From assembly GCA_964553105.1 (NCBI GenBank), contig CAZKJO010000007.1, positions 1 to 59,630 of the forward strand: DNA of 59,630 bases, read 5' to 3'. Positions 8,852 through 17,352 of this stretch are shown here, piece after piece (position 1 is the first letter of the stretch; each line of letters starts with the position of its first letter). A program made the position numbers and the translations under genes. This stretch comes from Profundicola sp964553105 (GTDB taxonomy: Bacteria; Bacteroidota; Bacteroidia; Flavobacteriales; Weeksellaceae). The notes under the pieces are model-generated. The model saw only the letters and a list, made by a program, of their open reading frames with translations, searched no databases and was not told the DNA's origin.

Positions 8852-10131
8852 TGAGATATCAGAGGAGTAGTGCTTTATTCCAAGATGCACAGAAATATCT
8901 ACCAGGAGGTGTAAATTCGCCTGTAAGAGCTTTTAAAGGCGTTGGTGGAACACCTATTTTTATTGAAAGAGCCAAAGGAGCTTATATGTACGACGCAGAT
9001 GGGCATTCTTACATAGACTACATCAACTCTTGGGGACCTATGATTGTGGGCCATGCTCATCCTAAAGTTACAGAAGCGATTATCTCTCAAGTGGAGAAAG
9101 GAACTTCTTATGGAACTCCTACCGAATTAGAAAGCGAAATCGCCAAATTGGTGGTAGAAAGCGTTCCAGGGATTGATATGGTGAGATTTGTAAACTCAGG
9201 AACAGAGGCTTGTATGAGTGCAATCCGCTTGGCGAGAGGTTTTACCAAAAGAGATAAAATCATCAAGTTCGCGGGATGCTATCACGGTCACTCAGATTCA
9301 TTTTTGATACAAGCAGGAAGTGGAGCAGCAACTTTTGGTGAGCCAAATTCTCCAGGTGTTACGCAAGGAACAGCTAAAGACACACTTTTAGCCAACTTTA
9401 ATGATTTAGAAAACGTAAAGAGTCTTTTTGAAAATAATCCAGGAGAAATTGCAGCTTTAATTTTGGAGCCAGTAGCTGGAAACATGGGATGTATTCCTCC
9501 GCAAGAAGGATTCTTAGAAGGATTGAGAGAATTATGTACAGCGCATGGAGCATTACTTATTTTTGATGAAGTAATGACAGGATTCAGATTATCTATGGGC
9601 GGAGCTCAGGAATTATTTGAAATTACCGCTGACATTGTAACTTTCGGTAAAGTGATTGGCGGTGGTTTGCCCGTAGGTGCTTTTGCTGGAAGAAGAGAAA
9701 TCATGGAGTATTTAGCTCCAATTGGACCCGTTTATCAAGCAGGTACTTTAAGTGGTAATCCACTTGCTATGCGTGCTGGTTTGACTACGCTTCAATTATT
9801 GAAACAAAATCCAAATTGTTTTGAAGAAGTAGAAAATACAACTTTAGAAATCGCAGAAGGTGTTCATAATATTTTCACTAAAAATAGTATAGAACACTCT
9901 ATAAATGTGATTGGGTCTATGTTCTCCGTATTCTTTACAGACTTAGAAGTTACGGATTTTGAAACAGCTAAAACTGCAAATAACCCAACTTTCAATAGAT
10001 TCTATCACCACATGTTAGAAAATGGCATATATTTGCCACCAAGTTCGTTTGAAACATGGTTTATTAGTTTAGCTATTCAATCGGAAGAAATTGACAAAAC
10101 ACTATCAGCTATTGATAGTTTTAAAGGATAA
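8851..10131 (+). CDS. hemL: Glutamate-1-semialdehyde 2,1-aminomutase
   Basis: HemL makes 5-aminolevulinate, the first dedicated tetrapyrrole precursor of the C5 pathway. The 426-residue class III aminotransferase has YLPGGVNSPVRAF at its N-terminus, FVNSGTEACMSAIRLARG and CYHGHSDSF, then LIFDEVMTGFR. The PLP-lysine motif TFGKVIGGGLPVGAFAG is followed by AGTLSGNPLAM. It is translationally coupled to the glucosaminidase through TAATG, and tRNA-Ala follows 24 bp downstream. Confidence 0.97.
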   Translation: MRYQRSSALFQDAQKYLPGGVNSPVRAFKGVGGTPIFIERAKGAYMYDADGHSYIDYINSWGPMIVGHAHPKVTEAIISQVEKGTSYGTPTELESEIAKLVVESVPGIDMVRFVNSGTEACMSAIRLARGFTKRDKIIKFAGCYHGHSDSFLIQAGSGAATFGEPNSPGVTQGTAKDTLLANFNDLENVKSLFENNPGEIAALILEPVAGNMGCIPPQEGFLEGLRELCTAHGALLIFDEVMTGFRLSMGGAQELFEITADIVTFGKVIGGGLPVGAFAGRREIMEYLAPIGPVYQAGTLSGNPLAMRAGLTTLQLLKQNPNCFEEVENTTLEIAEGVHNIFTKNSIEHSINVIGSMFSVFFTDLEVTDFETAKTANNPTFNRFYHHMLENGIYLPPSSFETWFISLAIQSEEIDKTLSAIDSFKG

Positions 10132-10153
10132 ATTGACGGATTCACTCCGTTAA

Positions 10154-10231
<78 letters not shown>

Positions 10232-10232
10232 T

Positions 10233-10265
10233 AAAAACCTCAAGCACAATCACTTGAGGTTTTTT
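10233..10265 (+). terminator. Rho-independent terminator after tRNA-Ala
   Basis: AACCTCAAG and CTTGAGGTT form a 9-bp stem around the 8-nt loop CACAATCA, followed by a T run. It ends the hemL-tRNA transcript. Confidence 0.9.
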
Positions 10266-10306
10266 ATGTTAATAAAATTCTATATTTAACTTTTTAATTG
10301 AATTGT

Positions 10307-11416
10307 TTATTCCAACAACTTAATCACTTCTTCTGCCGCTTTTTCAGAAGCTCCAATACCACCAAGTTTGCGGATGAGTTGATTATAATCGGATAACATT
10401 TCACTTCGTCTTTCACCTTCTAAAATATCAGACAATTCTCGTTTAATATTTTCGTAATTCAGGTCATTTTGAATTAATTCTGTAACGACTTCCCGTTCCA
10501 TAATCAAGTTCACCAAAGAAATGTATTCAATATTCTTAACCAATCGCTTTCCAATTTCATAAGATATGCGACTTCCTTTATAACAAACCACTTCGGGAAT
10601 CTTCAATAAGGCAGTTTCTAAGGTTGCCGTACCTGAAGTCACCAAAGCAGCATGCGAAAGTTGAAGCAGTTGATAGGTTTTGTTTTCTACCAGTTGAACT
10701 CCATTTCTCATAAACGGTAGATAATATTCTTTGTCTTGCCCAGGTGCTCCCGCAATCACAAATTGATAATCTGGAAAATCATCTACCACCGATAGCATTA
10801 AAGGCAATTTAGTTTGAATTTCCTGCTTTCTACTTCCCGGCAATAAAGCGATTATAGGTCTTTGATCTAAATTCCATTTGGCAATGAATTCATCTCTATC
10901 TGGCATTTCTCGCTGTTCAATAGCATCAATTAATGGATGACCAACAAACGTAACTTCATAATCCCATTTTTTGTAGAAATCCTTCTCAAACGGAAGAATT
11001 ACCAACATTTTGTCTACATTCTTAACAATGGTTTTAACCCTACCCGATTTCCAAGCCCATACTTGTGGAGAAATATAATACAACACAGGAATGTTGAGTG
11101 TTTTAACAAAAGGAGCTATTCTTAAATTAAATCCAGGATAATCAATTAAAATAACAACATCGGGCTGATAAGCAGCAATGTCCTTCTTACAAAATGAAAT
11201 ATTCTTTAAAATGGTGGTCAAATTCATAGCTACTTCTACAAATCCCATAAAGGCTAATTCTTTATAATGCTTTACCAAAGAACCACCTTGCTCTTGCATA
11301 AGATCGCCACCCCAAAACCTGAATTCAGCTTGAGCGTCTTTTTTCTTAATCTCTTTCATTAAATTAGCTCCGTGTAAGTCTCCCGAAGCCTCGCCTGCTA
11401 TGATATAATATTTCAT
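10307..11416 (-). CDS. lpxB: Lipid-A-disaccharide synthase
   Basis: LpxB condenses UDP-diacylglucosamine with lipid X at the inner membrane in lipid A synthesis. ATG 11416 is chosen because MKYYIIAGEASGDLHG is the family N-terminus; an in-frame TTG lies 9 bp upstream. The 369-residue protein has LIDYPGFNLRIA, YYISPQVWAWKSGR, FEKDFY, VGHPLID, ALLPGSRKQEI and VTSGTATLETAL, all LpxB signatures. A TATTTTTG box ends only 6 bp before the ATG. Confidence 0.97.
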   Translation of the reverse strand: MKYYIIAGEASGDLHGANLMKEIKKKDAQAEFRFWGGDLMQEQGGSLVKHYKELAFMGFVEVAMNLTTILKNISFCKKDIAAYQPDVVILIDYPGFNLRIAPFVKTLNIPVLYYISPQVWAWKSGRVKTIVKNVDKMLVILPFEKDFYKKWDYEVTFVGHPLIDAIEQREMPDRDEFIAKWNLDQRPIIALLPGSRKQEIQTKLPLMLSVVDDFPDYQFVIAGAPGQDKEYYLPFMRNGVQLVENKTYQLLQLSHAALVTSGTATLETALLKIPEVVCYKGSRISYEIGKRLVKNIEYISLVNLIMEREVVTELIQNDLNYENIKRELSDILEGERRSEMLSDYNQLIRKLGGIGASEKAAEEVIKLLE

Positions 11417-11422
11417 CTCATA

Positions 11423-11430
11423 CAAAAATA
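11423..11430 (-). promoter_or_regulatory. Promoter -7 box TATTTTTG for lpxB
   Basis: This exact TAnnTTTG match lies 6 bp upstream of the lpxB ATG, so the mRNA would be nearly leaderless. Confidence 0.5.
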
Positions 11431-11489
11431 GGTATTTGATTTCATTTATAAATATTCAGTATATTGAGTTTATTCGTAAATTCGAAACT

Positions 11490-11497
11490 TAAATTTG
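11490..11497 (+). promoter_or_regulatory. Promoter -7 box TAAATTTG for the DUF2480 gene
   Basis: This exact TAnnTTTG match lies 5 bp upstream of ATG 11503. It supports that start over a TTG 39 bp upstream, which would place the box inside the coding region. Confidence 0.5.
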
Positions 11498-11502
11498 CAA
11501 TC

Positions 11503-12009
11503 ATGAGTGAAATTATAAATAAAATAGCCAAAAGTCCTTTGGTAAATATTGATTTAGAGGAGTTTTACCCAGAAGGTAAGCGCATGGAGATAGATATCGC
11601 TCAATGGCTAGATCAAGGATTAATTTTGAGAGAGAAACAGTTTAGAGAAGATTTAAAAAATCATGACTGGAGCATTTATCAAGATGTTTATGTTGCTTTA
11701 AATTGTTCTACCAAGGCAATCTTACCAGGTTGGGCATATTTACTCCTTACAACTTATTTGCAACCTTATGCGAAATATATTTCTGTAGGAACTATAGATC
11801 AATTAAACGAGGCCTTATATCAAGAGAAGGTTTTGAGTTTGAATCTTGACGCTTATGATGATAAAAAAGTAATCATTAAAGGTTGTAGTCATAAGCCTGT
11901 CCCTCAAAGTGCTTTTACACTTTTGGTTCAGAGGCTATTACCTAATGTTAATTCATTAATGTATGGCGAAGCTTGTTCAACAGTACCGCTATACAAGAAG
12001 CCAAAATAA
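11503..12009 (+). CDS. DUF2480 family protein
   Basis: This 168-residue cytosolic protein is of a Bacteroidota-restricted family, recognised by its N-terminal part (NIDLEEFYPEGKRMEIDIAQWL), the mid-section LNCSTKAILPGWAYLLLT and the C-terminal GEACSTVPLYKKPK. Several cysteines and histidines (NCS, KGCSHKPVPQ, EACS) could bind a metal, but that is speculation. The function is unknown. It is divergent from lpxB, with both promoters in an 86-bp gap. Confidence 0.85.
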   Translation: MSEIINKIAKSPLVNIDLEEFYPEGKRMEIDIAQWLDQGLILREKQFREDLKNHDWSIYQDVYVALNCSTKAILPGWAYLLLTTYLQPYAKYISVGTIDQLNEALYQEKVLSLNLDAYDDKKVIIKGCSHKPVPQSAFTLLVQRLLPNVNSLMYGEACSTVPLYKKPK

Positions 12010-12012
12010 AAC

Positions 12013-12071
12013 CACATTATAACTTAATCTTATAAACACTTAGGTAAATAATATAGAAAGCTTATAGTGTG
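12013..12071. repeat. Imperfect inverted repeat between DUF2480 and peroxiredoxin genes
   Basis: CACATTATAA (12013-12022) pairs with TTATAGTGTG (12062-12071) with a single mismatch and a 39-bp spacer. No T run follows. It sits just before the peroxiredoxin promoter box, like the longer inverted repeats at 26325, 37233 and 45440. Confidence 0.45.
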
Positions 12072-12085
12072 AATGTTAAATTTCG

Positions 12086-12093
12086 TACCTTTG
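12086..12093 (+). promoter_or_regulatory. Promoter -7 box TACCTTTG for the peroxiredoxin gene
   Basis: This exact TAnnTTTG match lies 38 bp upstream of the peroxiredoxin ATG, giving a leader of about 30 nt. Confidence 0.5.
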
Positions 12094-12131
12094 TAGTACA
12101 AAATCAGTATAACAATTAAAACAAATAAATT

Positions 12132-12770
12132 ATGTCAAACGTAGGTTTAAAATTTCCAAACATTGCAGTGAACGCCATGGATGAAATGGGCGATACTTTT
12201 AAATTAAACATTTTTGAGCACGCTACAAAAAACAAGAAAAAAGTATTATTATTTTGGTATCCAAAGGACTTCACATACGTATGTCCAACAGAGTTACATG
12301 CTTTCCAGGAAGCTTTACCAGAATTTGAAAAAAGAAATACTTTGGTAGTAGGAGCATCTTGTGATACTGCAGAAGTTCACTTTGCATGGTTAAACACTTC
12401 TAAAGATAACGGAGGAATTGAAGGGATTACTTACCCACTTTTAGCAGATACTAACAGAAACTTATCTTCTTTGTTAGGTATCTTAGATATTACAGATGGT
12501 GAGTACGACGAAGAAACAGATACTTTCTTATTAGAAGGAGATAACGTTACTTACCGTGCTACTTACTTAATCGACGAAGAAGGTAGAGTTTTCCACGAAA
12601 GTGTGAATGATATGCCACTAGGTCGTAATGTAAGCGAATACCTAAGAATGGTTGATGCATTTACGCACGTACAAGAAAAAGGTGAAGTTTGTCCTGCAAA
12701 CTGGGAAGAAGGAAAAGACGCAATGAGCGCAGATAGCAAAGGTGTTGCAGAATATTTATCTTCTCACTAA
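12132..12770 (+). CDS. Peroxiredoxin, AhpC/Prx1 type
   Basis: This 212-residue thiol peroxidase reduces H2O2 and organic peroxides in the cytosol. The peroxidatic cysteine is Cys51 in FTYVCPTELHAF and the resolving cysteine is Cys187 in GEVCPANW, giving a typical 2-Cys enzyme. The middle region (YPLLADTNRNLSSLLGI and FLIDEEGRV-like YLIDEEGRVFHESVND) fits the family. A terminator separates it from the thioredoxin-like gene. The neighbouring WCGNC protein is a plausible reductant, inferred from context. Confidence 0.95.
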   Translation: MSNVGLKFPNIAVNAMDEMGDTFKLNIFEHATKNKKKVLLFWYPKDFTYVCPTELHAFQEALPEFEKRNTLVVGASCDTAEVHFAWLNTSKDNGGIEGITYPLLADTNRNLSSLLGILDITDGEYDEETDTFLLEGDNVTYRATYLIDEEGRVFHESVNDMPLGRNVSEYLRMVDAFTHVQEKGEVCPANWEEGKDAMSADSKGVAEYLSSH

Positions 12771-12835
12771 GCTAGATCTAAATTCATAAATCTCTTAGCG
12801 TACTTATTTACAACGAGAGTTTTCTAAAATTTTTG

Positions 12836-12866
12836 AAAGCCGCCTCCTAATAGCGGCGGCTTTTTT
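12836..12866 (+). terminator. Rho-independent terminator after peroxiredoxin
   Basis: AAAGCCGCC pairs with GGCGGCTTT around a 10-nt loop, and the 3' arm runs into six T. It lies 20 bp before the thioredoxin-like gene, so that gene depends on read-through or a promoter I cannot identify. Confidence 0.85.
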
Positions 12867-12886
12867 AACCCTTAAAAAACATTAAA

Positions 12887-13198
12887 ATGAAAGAATTAGA
12901 AAAAGATAACTTACAAGAAATATTGAGTAATAACGAGAATGTATTCGTTCAGTACGGTGCCAATTGGTGCGGAAACTGCAAGATTATGTTACCTAAATTC
13001 AAGAAGTTTGCTCGCGAAACAGAAGGCGCTGAATTTGTTTATGTAGATGCAGAAAAATTTCCTGAATCACGTAAATTAGCAGATGTTAACAACTTACCTA
13101 CTTTTGCTTATTTCAAGAATGGAGAGTTGCAAAAACAAGAACAAACGAATAAAACAGAGATTTTAAAAGCATTGATAGATGAGGCTGCCATTAATTAA
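12887..13198 (+). CDS. Thioredoxin family protein
   Basis: This 103-residue cytosolic thioredoxin-fold protein carries the redox motif WCGNC (Cys28, Cys31) in place of canonical WCGPC. The cis-proline is in VNNLPTFAYFKNGE. It has no signal peptide. It lies immediately downstream of the peroxiredoxin gene, and its 3' end overlaps the next small gene by 20 bp. The arrangement suggests it recycles the peroxiredoxin, which is an inference. Confidence 0.92.
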   Translation: MKELEKDNLQEILSNNENVFVQYGANWCGNCKIMLPKFKKFARETEGAEFVYVDAEKFPESRKLADVNNLPTFAYFKNGELQKQEQTNKTEILKALIDEAAIN

Positions 13199-13436
13199 AC
13201 ATATCAATAAATTCATAGACGAGAACGATCAAGATTTCGTTTTAGAAACGATTGAAACTTTAGAAAACTTGATTGAAAGCGACAATGTTAAAGACGAAGA
13301 ATTAGATGTAATCGGCGAATTACTGTCTAACTTCTATGGCGCTATTGAAGTGAATAAAATGATAAAAGATGGTGCAGCTGAACGTGACGCTCTCAATAAG
13401 TTCATGAAGCGTGTAACGGGATCTATTGATAAATAA
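13179..13436 (+). CDS. Small acidic protein, DUF6952-like
   Basis: This 85-residue, helix-rich acidic protein reads MRLPLIKHINKFIDENDQDF and then an amphipathic helical body ending in MKRVTGSIDK. It starts inside the thioredoxin-like gene (20-bp overlap, different frame) and ends just before a terminator, so it is co-translated. Flavobacteria commonly carry a small protein of this kind after peroxiredoxin and thioredoxin genes; I believe it is the DUF6952 family, function unknown. The strong coupling suggests a role in the same thiol-redox pathway. Confidence 0.7.
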   Translation: MRLPLIKHINKFIDENDQDFVLETIETLENLIESDNVKDEELDVIGELLSNFYGAIEVNKMIKDGAAERDALNKFMKRVTGSIDK

Positions 13437-13459
13437 ATTAGATTTTCTAAATAATATTG

Positions 13460-13487
13460 AAGCTACGAATTTTCGTAGCTTTTTTTT
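13460..13487 (+). terminator. Rho-independent terminator
   Basis: AAGCTACGAA pairs with TTCGTAGCTT around a 2-nt loop and is followed by a T run. It ends the thioredoxin and small-protein transcript. Confidence 0.9.
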
Positions 13488-13578
13488 ATACCTATAGATT
13501 TTGAACTGCTTTAAACTATGCATAATTGCACAATACTCTAAAATAACTTAGTTTTATTGACTTAAGAAAAAATATCAT

Positions 13579-13785
13579 ATGACTAAATTTTTGGATATAT
13601 TGTTAATTGGTGCTCTTTTATTCAATCTGTACAATACGTATAGGGATTTTGAACCAGCAACCCAAATTTTTGGCTCAAGTACCAGTATTCCAACTTGGGT
13701 GGCGGTTCTAATACAAGTTGTGCTCATCATTATATTAGGATTCAAAGTTTATAAAAATTATGCTAAAGAAAACAAGCAAGGCTAA
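13579..13785 (+). CDS. Small two-helix membrane protein, unknown
   Basis: This 68-residue protein has two predicted membrane helices, residues about 4-20 and 41-58, joined by a short loop, and a charged C-terminal tail (YKNYAKENKQG). I do not recognise the family. Its 3' end overlaps the next gene by 26 bp in another frame, so the two are likely co-translated and may form one membrane module. Confidence 0.6.
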   Translation: MTKFLDILLIGALLFNLYNTYRDFEPATQIFGSSTSIPTWVAVLIQVVLIIILGFKVYKNYAKENKQG

Positions 13786-14158
13786 AGTTACTTTTAGGCC
13801 TCTTATTTATATACTTATTTTTATTCTGATTGCCACTTTCTTTTTTGAAAGCAAATGGTATTTGATTTTCGGTGCGTTTGCAATGCCATTATATTATGGA
13901 ATTAATCAGTTTTTTACCTCATACACAATTATTGACAACAAACTGATCATTAAAGAATTGTTCGAAAAGACTGAAATTCCGATAGAAAACATCAGAAAAG
14001 TTGAGAATGTTCCCTCAAGCTTTTTGCAAAAGCACCTTGTAGGTTTTCCTAAAACACATCAAATTATTCGGTATAATAAATTTGATGATAAACCAATTTT
14101 ACCAAAAAAAGAGCTTATTTTTAACGAAGAAAGTCGTGAATTATACTTTAAAGATTAA
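13760..14158 (+). CDS. Membrane protein with PH-like domain
   Basis: This 132-residue protein has two closely spaced hydrophobic helices (residues about 12-28 and 33-50). A soluble beta-rich stretch with the pattern YTIIDNKLIIKELFEKTEIPIE follows, which is the usual start of a bacterial PH-like domain. Its layout is similar to that of the partial protein at the left edge. Function unknown. It overlaps the upstream small membrane protein by 26 bp and precedes DinB by 5 bp. Confidence 0.65.
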   Translation: MLKKTSKAKVTFRPLIYILIFILIATFFFESKWYLIFGAFAMPLYYGINQFFTSYTIIDNKLIIKELFEKTEIPIENIRKVENVPSSFLQKHLVGFPKTHQIIRYNKFDDKPILPKKELIFNEESRELYFKD

Positions 14159-14163
14159 ATTCT

Positions 14164-14628
14164 ATGTTAAACCAAGAGCCATTTAAACTGCATAGTATCA
14201 TAAGACAAAAATTTGTGGGCTATTTAGAGCATTTAACGCCAGAGCAATTAGCCGATATTCCTTATGGTTTTAATAATAATATTTGGTGGAACATTGTACA
14301 TGTGGTTACTACTCAGCAACTTTTATCATACTATCTGTCCGACAACGAAATGCTTATCGACATGGCGTGGGTAGAAAATTACAAAAAAGGAACTGCGCCA
14401 AATGGTGATTTTCCGTTACCGGAAGAAATTGCTGAAATCAAGAACCTATTGATGAGCACGCAACAGCAATTACAAATTGATTATTTCGATGGAAAATTGA
14501 ATTCCTTTAAAACTTACTCTTCGAGTTTTGGCTATACGATGAATAGTATTGAAGATGTAATTTTATTCAACTTAACGCATGAAAACATGCATTTAGGGAC
14601 CGTAATGGCGATGAAAAAATTAGTTTAA
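14164..14628 (+). CDS. DinB family protein
   Basis: This 154-residue four-helix DinB/YfiT-like protein has candidate metal-binding histidines in WWNIVHVVTTQQ and in the C-terminal HENMHLGTVMAMK, the usual DinB triad. The family includes thiol-S-transferases and damage-induced proteins, and the substrate here cannot be predicted. It follows the PH-like membrane protein by 5 bp and converges on plsC. Confidence 0.85.
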   Translation: MLNQEPFKLHSIIRQKFVGYLEHLTPEQLADIPYGFNNNIWWNIVHVVTTQQLLSYYLSDNEMLIDMAWVENYKKGTAPNGDFPLPEEIAEIKNLLMSTQQQLQIDYFDGKLNSFKTYSSSFGYTMNSIEDVILFNLTHENMHLGTVMAMKKLV

Positions 14629-14648
14629 TTGTAGCGATCTAATTAACA

Positions 14649-15416
14649 TTACTTAGTAGGCCAACCTCTTTCTTTTCGCCAATAATAACGCTTAAGTTGC
14701 GAATGAATCATTTCGTAACAAGTTCCTTTGATTTCTGGAATATGGGTTTTATTTAACCGAGAGGTTTCTAAGGTTTGATGGAAATAAACATCGACTAATC
14801 CAGGTTTTCCTTCGCAATAAGAATAAGGTAGAATCTCTTTTAATCCACAAATAGAAACGGTCAATAACGGGATTTTATTCATAATAGCAATCGCAAAAGG
14901 GCCGTCTAAGAAGTTATCTAACATAATTTCTCGCTCGGGAACACCACCTTCTGGAAAAATACATATAGACCTACCTAATTGTACATTTTTCATAGCATCG
15001 CGGATAACTTTACTCCTACTATTAGGGTCTTTTCTGTCCACCACTATATTCATACGACTAAAAATATACCCGAAAATTGGCAAATTCATTAGCTCTTTCT
15101 TTCCTACAAAGGCCATGGGCTTCTTGTTGATAAGCAACATCAACATAATATCCATCATAGAGGCATGATTAGATATAATTAAATAGGGATGAGATTCATC
15201 CATGTTGGGAAAGCCATGCTTTTTAAGACTTAAACCCGAACCATAAAAGATAGTTTTTGCCCACATTCTCTCAAAGAAGTAAGCTTTTGCAAAATCCTGA
15301 TTTCTAAAACTTAGAGGCAATACAAAGAAAACTCCAAAGAAAATGGTCGCCATGGTTGATAAAAACACAAACCAACATCGCCAAAGAAAAGATAAGATTT
15401 TACCTAGAAATTCCAT
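14649..15416 (-). CDS. plsC: 1-acyl-sn-glycerol-3-phosphate acyltransferase
   Basis: PlsC acylates lysophosphatidic acid to phosphatidic acid at the inner membrane. The 255-residue protein has an N-terminal hydrophobic helix (residues about 10-35) and the HX4D catalytic motif NHASMMD (His84, Asp89). The FPEGG substrate-binding motif and an RKDPNSR block follow. Its ATG overlaps the pth stop by one base (TAATG), so the two are coupled. Confidence 0.93.
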   Translation of the reverse strand: MEFLGKILSFLWRCWFVFLSTMATIFFGVFFVLPLSFRNQDFAKAYFFERMWAKTIFYGSGLSLKKHGFPNMDESHPYLIISNHASMMDIMLMLLINKKPMAFVGKKELMNLPIFGYIFSRMNIVVDRKDPNSRSKVIRDAMKNVQLGRSICIFPEGGVPEREIMLDNFLDGPFAIAIMNKIPLLTVSICGLKEILPYSYCEGKPGLVDVYFHQTLETSRLNKTHIPEIKGTCYEMIHSQLKRYYWRKERGWPTK

Positions 15417-15982
15417 TATTTCCCATTGAATTCGTTCATGGCATTATTTAATCCAGCAAAGATAAACTTAAATGCAGCTTGTGCACTCCAAGAAATTCTT
15501 TCTTGTAAAGTTTCTTTTTGCTCATCTGTCCACTTCCCCAACACATAATCCACTTGTCTCCCTTGTTCGAAAGCATCGCCTATTCCAAAGCGCAATCGTG
15601 GATATTTAGTGGTATTTAATTTTACTTGAATATGCTTTAAACCATTATGTCCACCATCGCTACCTTTTCCTCTGATTCTGATGGTTCCATAGTCTAAGTT
15701 TAAATCATCTGTAATCACAAAAATGTTATCTACAGGAATGTTTTCCTTTTTCATCCAATAATCGATGGCGTTCCCGCTTAAATTCATAAAAGTATCTGGT
15801 TTTAACAAGGTTACCGGACGTCCTTTATATTTAAATTGACAAACCTCTCCAAAGTTAGACGGCTGAAACGTAAAACCTGCAGTCTTCGCCATTTCATCTA
15901 CTACATCAAATCCAATGTTATGTCTTGTATGACTGTATTTATCACCGACATTACCTAAACCGACAATCAAATATTTTCGCAT
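15416..15982 (-). CDS. pth: Peptidyl-tRNA hydrolase
   Basis: Pth releases peptides from drop-off peptidyl-tRNAs. The 188-residue protein starts with the family sequence YLIVGLGNVGDKYSHTRHNIG, with His21 as the catalytic base. It has the substrate loop KPDTFMNLSGNAI, DDLNLDYGTIRIRGKGSDGGHNGLK and RLRFGIG. A TATATTTG box ends 4 bp before the ATG, so the message should be almost leaderless. It is divergent from the thioredoxin-like lipoprotein gene. Confidence 0.97.
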   Translation of the reverse strand: MRKYLIVGLGNVGDKYSHTRHNIGFDVVDEMAKTAGFTFQPSNFGEVCQFKYKGRPVTLLKPDTFMNLSGNAIDYWMKKENIPVDNIFVITDDLNLDYGTIRIRGKGSDGGHNGLKHIQVKLNTTKYPRLRFGIGDAFEQGRQVDYVLGKWTDEQKETLQERISWSAQAAFKFIFAGLNNAMNEFNGK

Positions 15983-15986
15983 AACG

Positions 15987-15994
15987 CAAATATA
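15987..15994 (-). promoter_or_regulatory. Promoter -7 box TATATTTG for pth
   Basis: This exact TAnnTTTG match lies 4 bp from the pth ATG. It faces away from a second exact match at 16002-16009 on the other strand, so the two promoters are almost back to back. Confidence 0.55.
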
Positions 15995-16001
15995 AAATTT
16001 G

Positions 16002-16009
16002 TATATTTG
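16002..16009 (+). promoter_or_regulatory. Promoter -7 box TATATTTG for the TlpA-like gene
   Basis: This exact TAnnTTTG match lies 49 bp upstream of ATG 16059 and is divergent from the pth box. Confidence 0.45.
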
Positions 16010-16058
16010 ATTAAAGACCTAAACTCACTTTTTGTTTTAATTCAATACTTATTATTAT

Positions 16059-16577
16059 ATGAAAAGCTTTAAATATGCCTTAATACTTCTATTTTTTATA
16101 ATTAATTCTTGTTCACCACAAGATAAATCAGATTTCAGTGAAGCCGCTTTAAATCAAGCAGTTTATGATAAGGGAATGACTGCTTCTACTGTTGGAGAGG
16201 TACTACAAGCTCACAGAGGCGAAAAACTAATGATTGTGGTTTGGGCCTCTTGGTGTATAGACTGCATTAAATCTTTACCCAATGTTGCTCAATTTCAAAA
16301 AGATTATCCAGAAGTTAATTTTGTGTTTTTGTCTGTAGATGAAGAAGAGGAAAAATGGCAGATGGGCCTAGAAAAATACATGAATAAATTCAAGATTGAG
16401 GGCGAACAATATTATTTTGATACAGGTTGGTCTAAAAATGTTGACAATGATTTCGTTGATTACATTGGTCTAGACTGGATTCCAAGGTATATGCTACTAG
16501 ACGAAAAAGGCAAAATAGCTGTTTATTATGCTAAAAAAATTAATGCCAATAGCATCAAAAAACAATTAGAAAATTAA
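16059..16577 (+). CDS. Thioredoxin-like lipoprotein (TlpA/ResA type)
   Basis: This 172-residue protein has a lipoprotein signal peptide with lipobox INSC (Cys18) and an extracytoplasmic thioredoxin fold. The motif VVWASWCIDCIKSLP carries the redox pair Cys66 and Cys69. WIPRYMLLDEKGKI contains the cis-proline. Such proteins reduce disulfides in cytochrome c maturation or envelope proteins. yebC follows 27 bp downstream on the same strand. Confidence 0.9.
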   Translation: MKSFKYALILLFFIINSCSPQDKSDFSEAALNQAVYDKGMTASTVGEVLQAHRGEKLMIVVWASWCIDCIKSLPNVAQFQKDYPEVNFVFLSVDEEEEKWQMGLEKYMNKFKIEGEQYYFDTGWSKNVDNDFVDYIGLDWIPRYMLLDEKGKIAVYYAKKINANSIKKQLEN

Positions 16578-16604
16578 TTAATTTCGCACTCTAAATAAAA
16601 AATA

Positions 16605-17345
16605 ATGGGACGCGCATTCGAATATAGAAAAGCAGCAAAATTTGCACGATGGGACCGAATGGCTAAGCAGTTTAGCCGTATTGGTAAAGAGATTAACATG
16701 GCAGTTAAAGAAGGTGGTCCAGATCCGGAGAGCAATCCAGCCTTAAGACGAGCAATTCAGAATGCCAAAGGTGTTAATATGCCAAAAGACAATGTGGAGC
16801 GCGCCATTAAAAAAGCTTCTGGTGCTGATGCAGAGGTTTATGATATCATTACATTTGAAGGCTATGCGCCACATGGAATCGGTATTTTTGTAGAGTGTAC
16901 TACCAATAATAACAACAGAACCGTTGCCAACGTAAGAGCCATTTTCAACAAAGTTGGAGGCAACTTAGGTAAAACTGGGGAAATTGCATTTTTATTCGAT
17001 CGCAAAGGTGTATTTACGATTGAAGAAGATAAAATCAACATGGACTGGGATGATTTTGAGCTAGAAATGATAGATGCCGGTGCAGATGATATCGAAAAAG
17101 AAGATGATTTAGTAACCGTTTATTCTAATTTCGAGGACTTTGGTAGTCTTTCTCATAAATTAAATGATTTAAAAATCGAAGTTCAAAATGCGGAGTTGCA
17201 AAGAATTCCTACAGTTACAAAAGAATTACCGATTGATCAAGGAAAAGAGATTTTAGACATCATCGATCGCTTTGAGCAAGACGACGATGTTCAAAATGTT
17301 TATCATACCTTAGAAATTACCCAAGAGTTAGAAGACGCTTTATAA
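16605..17345 (+). CDS. yebC: YebC/PmpR family regulatory protein
   Basis: This 246-residue protein starts with MGRAFEYRKAAKFARWDRMAKQ-type sequence, a slight variant of the family's AGHSKWANIKHRK start typical of Bacteroidota. It continues with RAIQNAKGVNMPKDNVERAIKKASG and the signature FEGYAPHGIGIFVECTTNNNNRT. YebC proteins were described as DNA-binding regulators and, more recently, as factors that relieve ribosome stalling. It converges on argS with 7 bp between stops. Confidence 0.93.
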   Translation: MGRAFEYRKAAKFARWDRMAKQFSRIGKEINMAVKEGGPDPESNPALRRAIQNAKGVNMPKDNVERAIKKASGADAEVYDIITFEGYAPHGIGIFVECTTNNNNRTVANVRAIFNKVGGNLGKTGEIAFLFDRKGVFTIEEDKINMDWDDFELEMIDAGADDIEKEDDLVTVYSNFEDFGSLSHKLNDLKIEVQNAELQRIPTVTKELPIDQGKEILDIIDRFEQDDDVQNVYHTLEITQELEDAL

Positions 17346-17352
17346 AGCTGTC

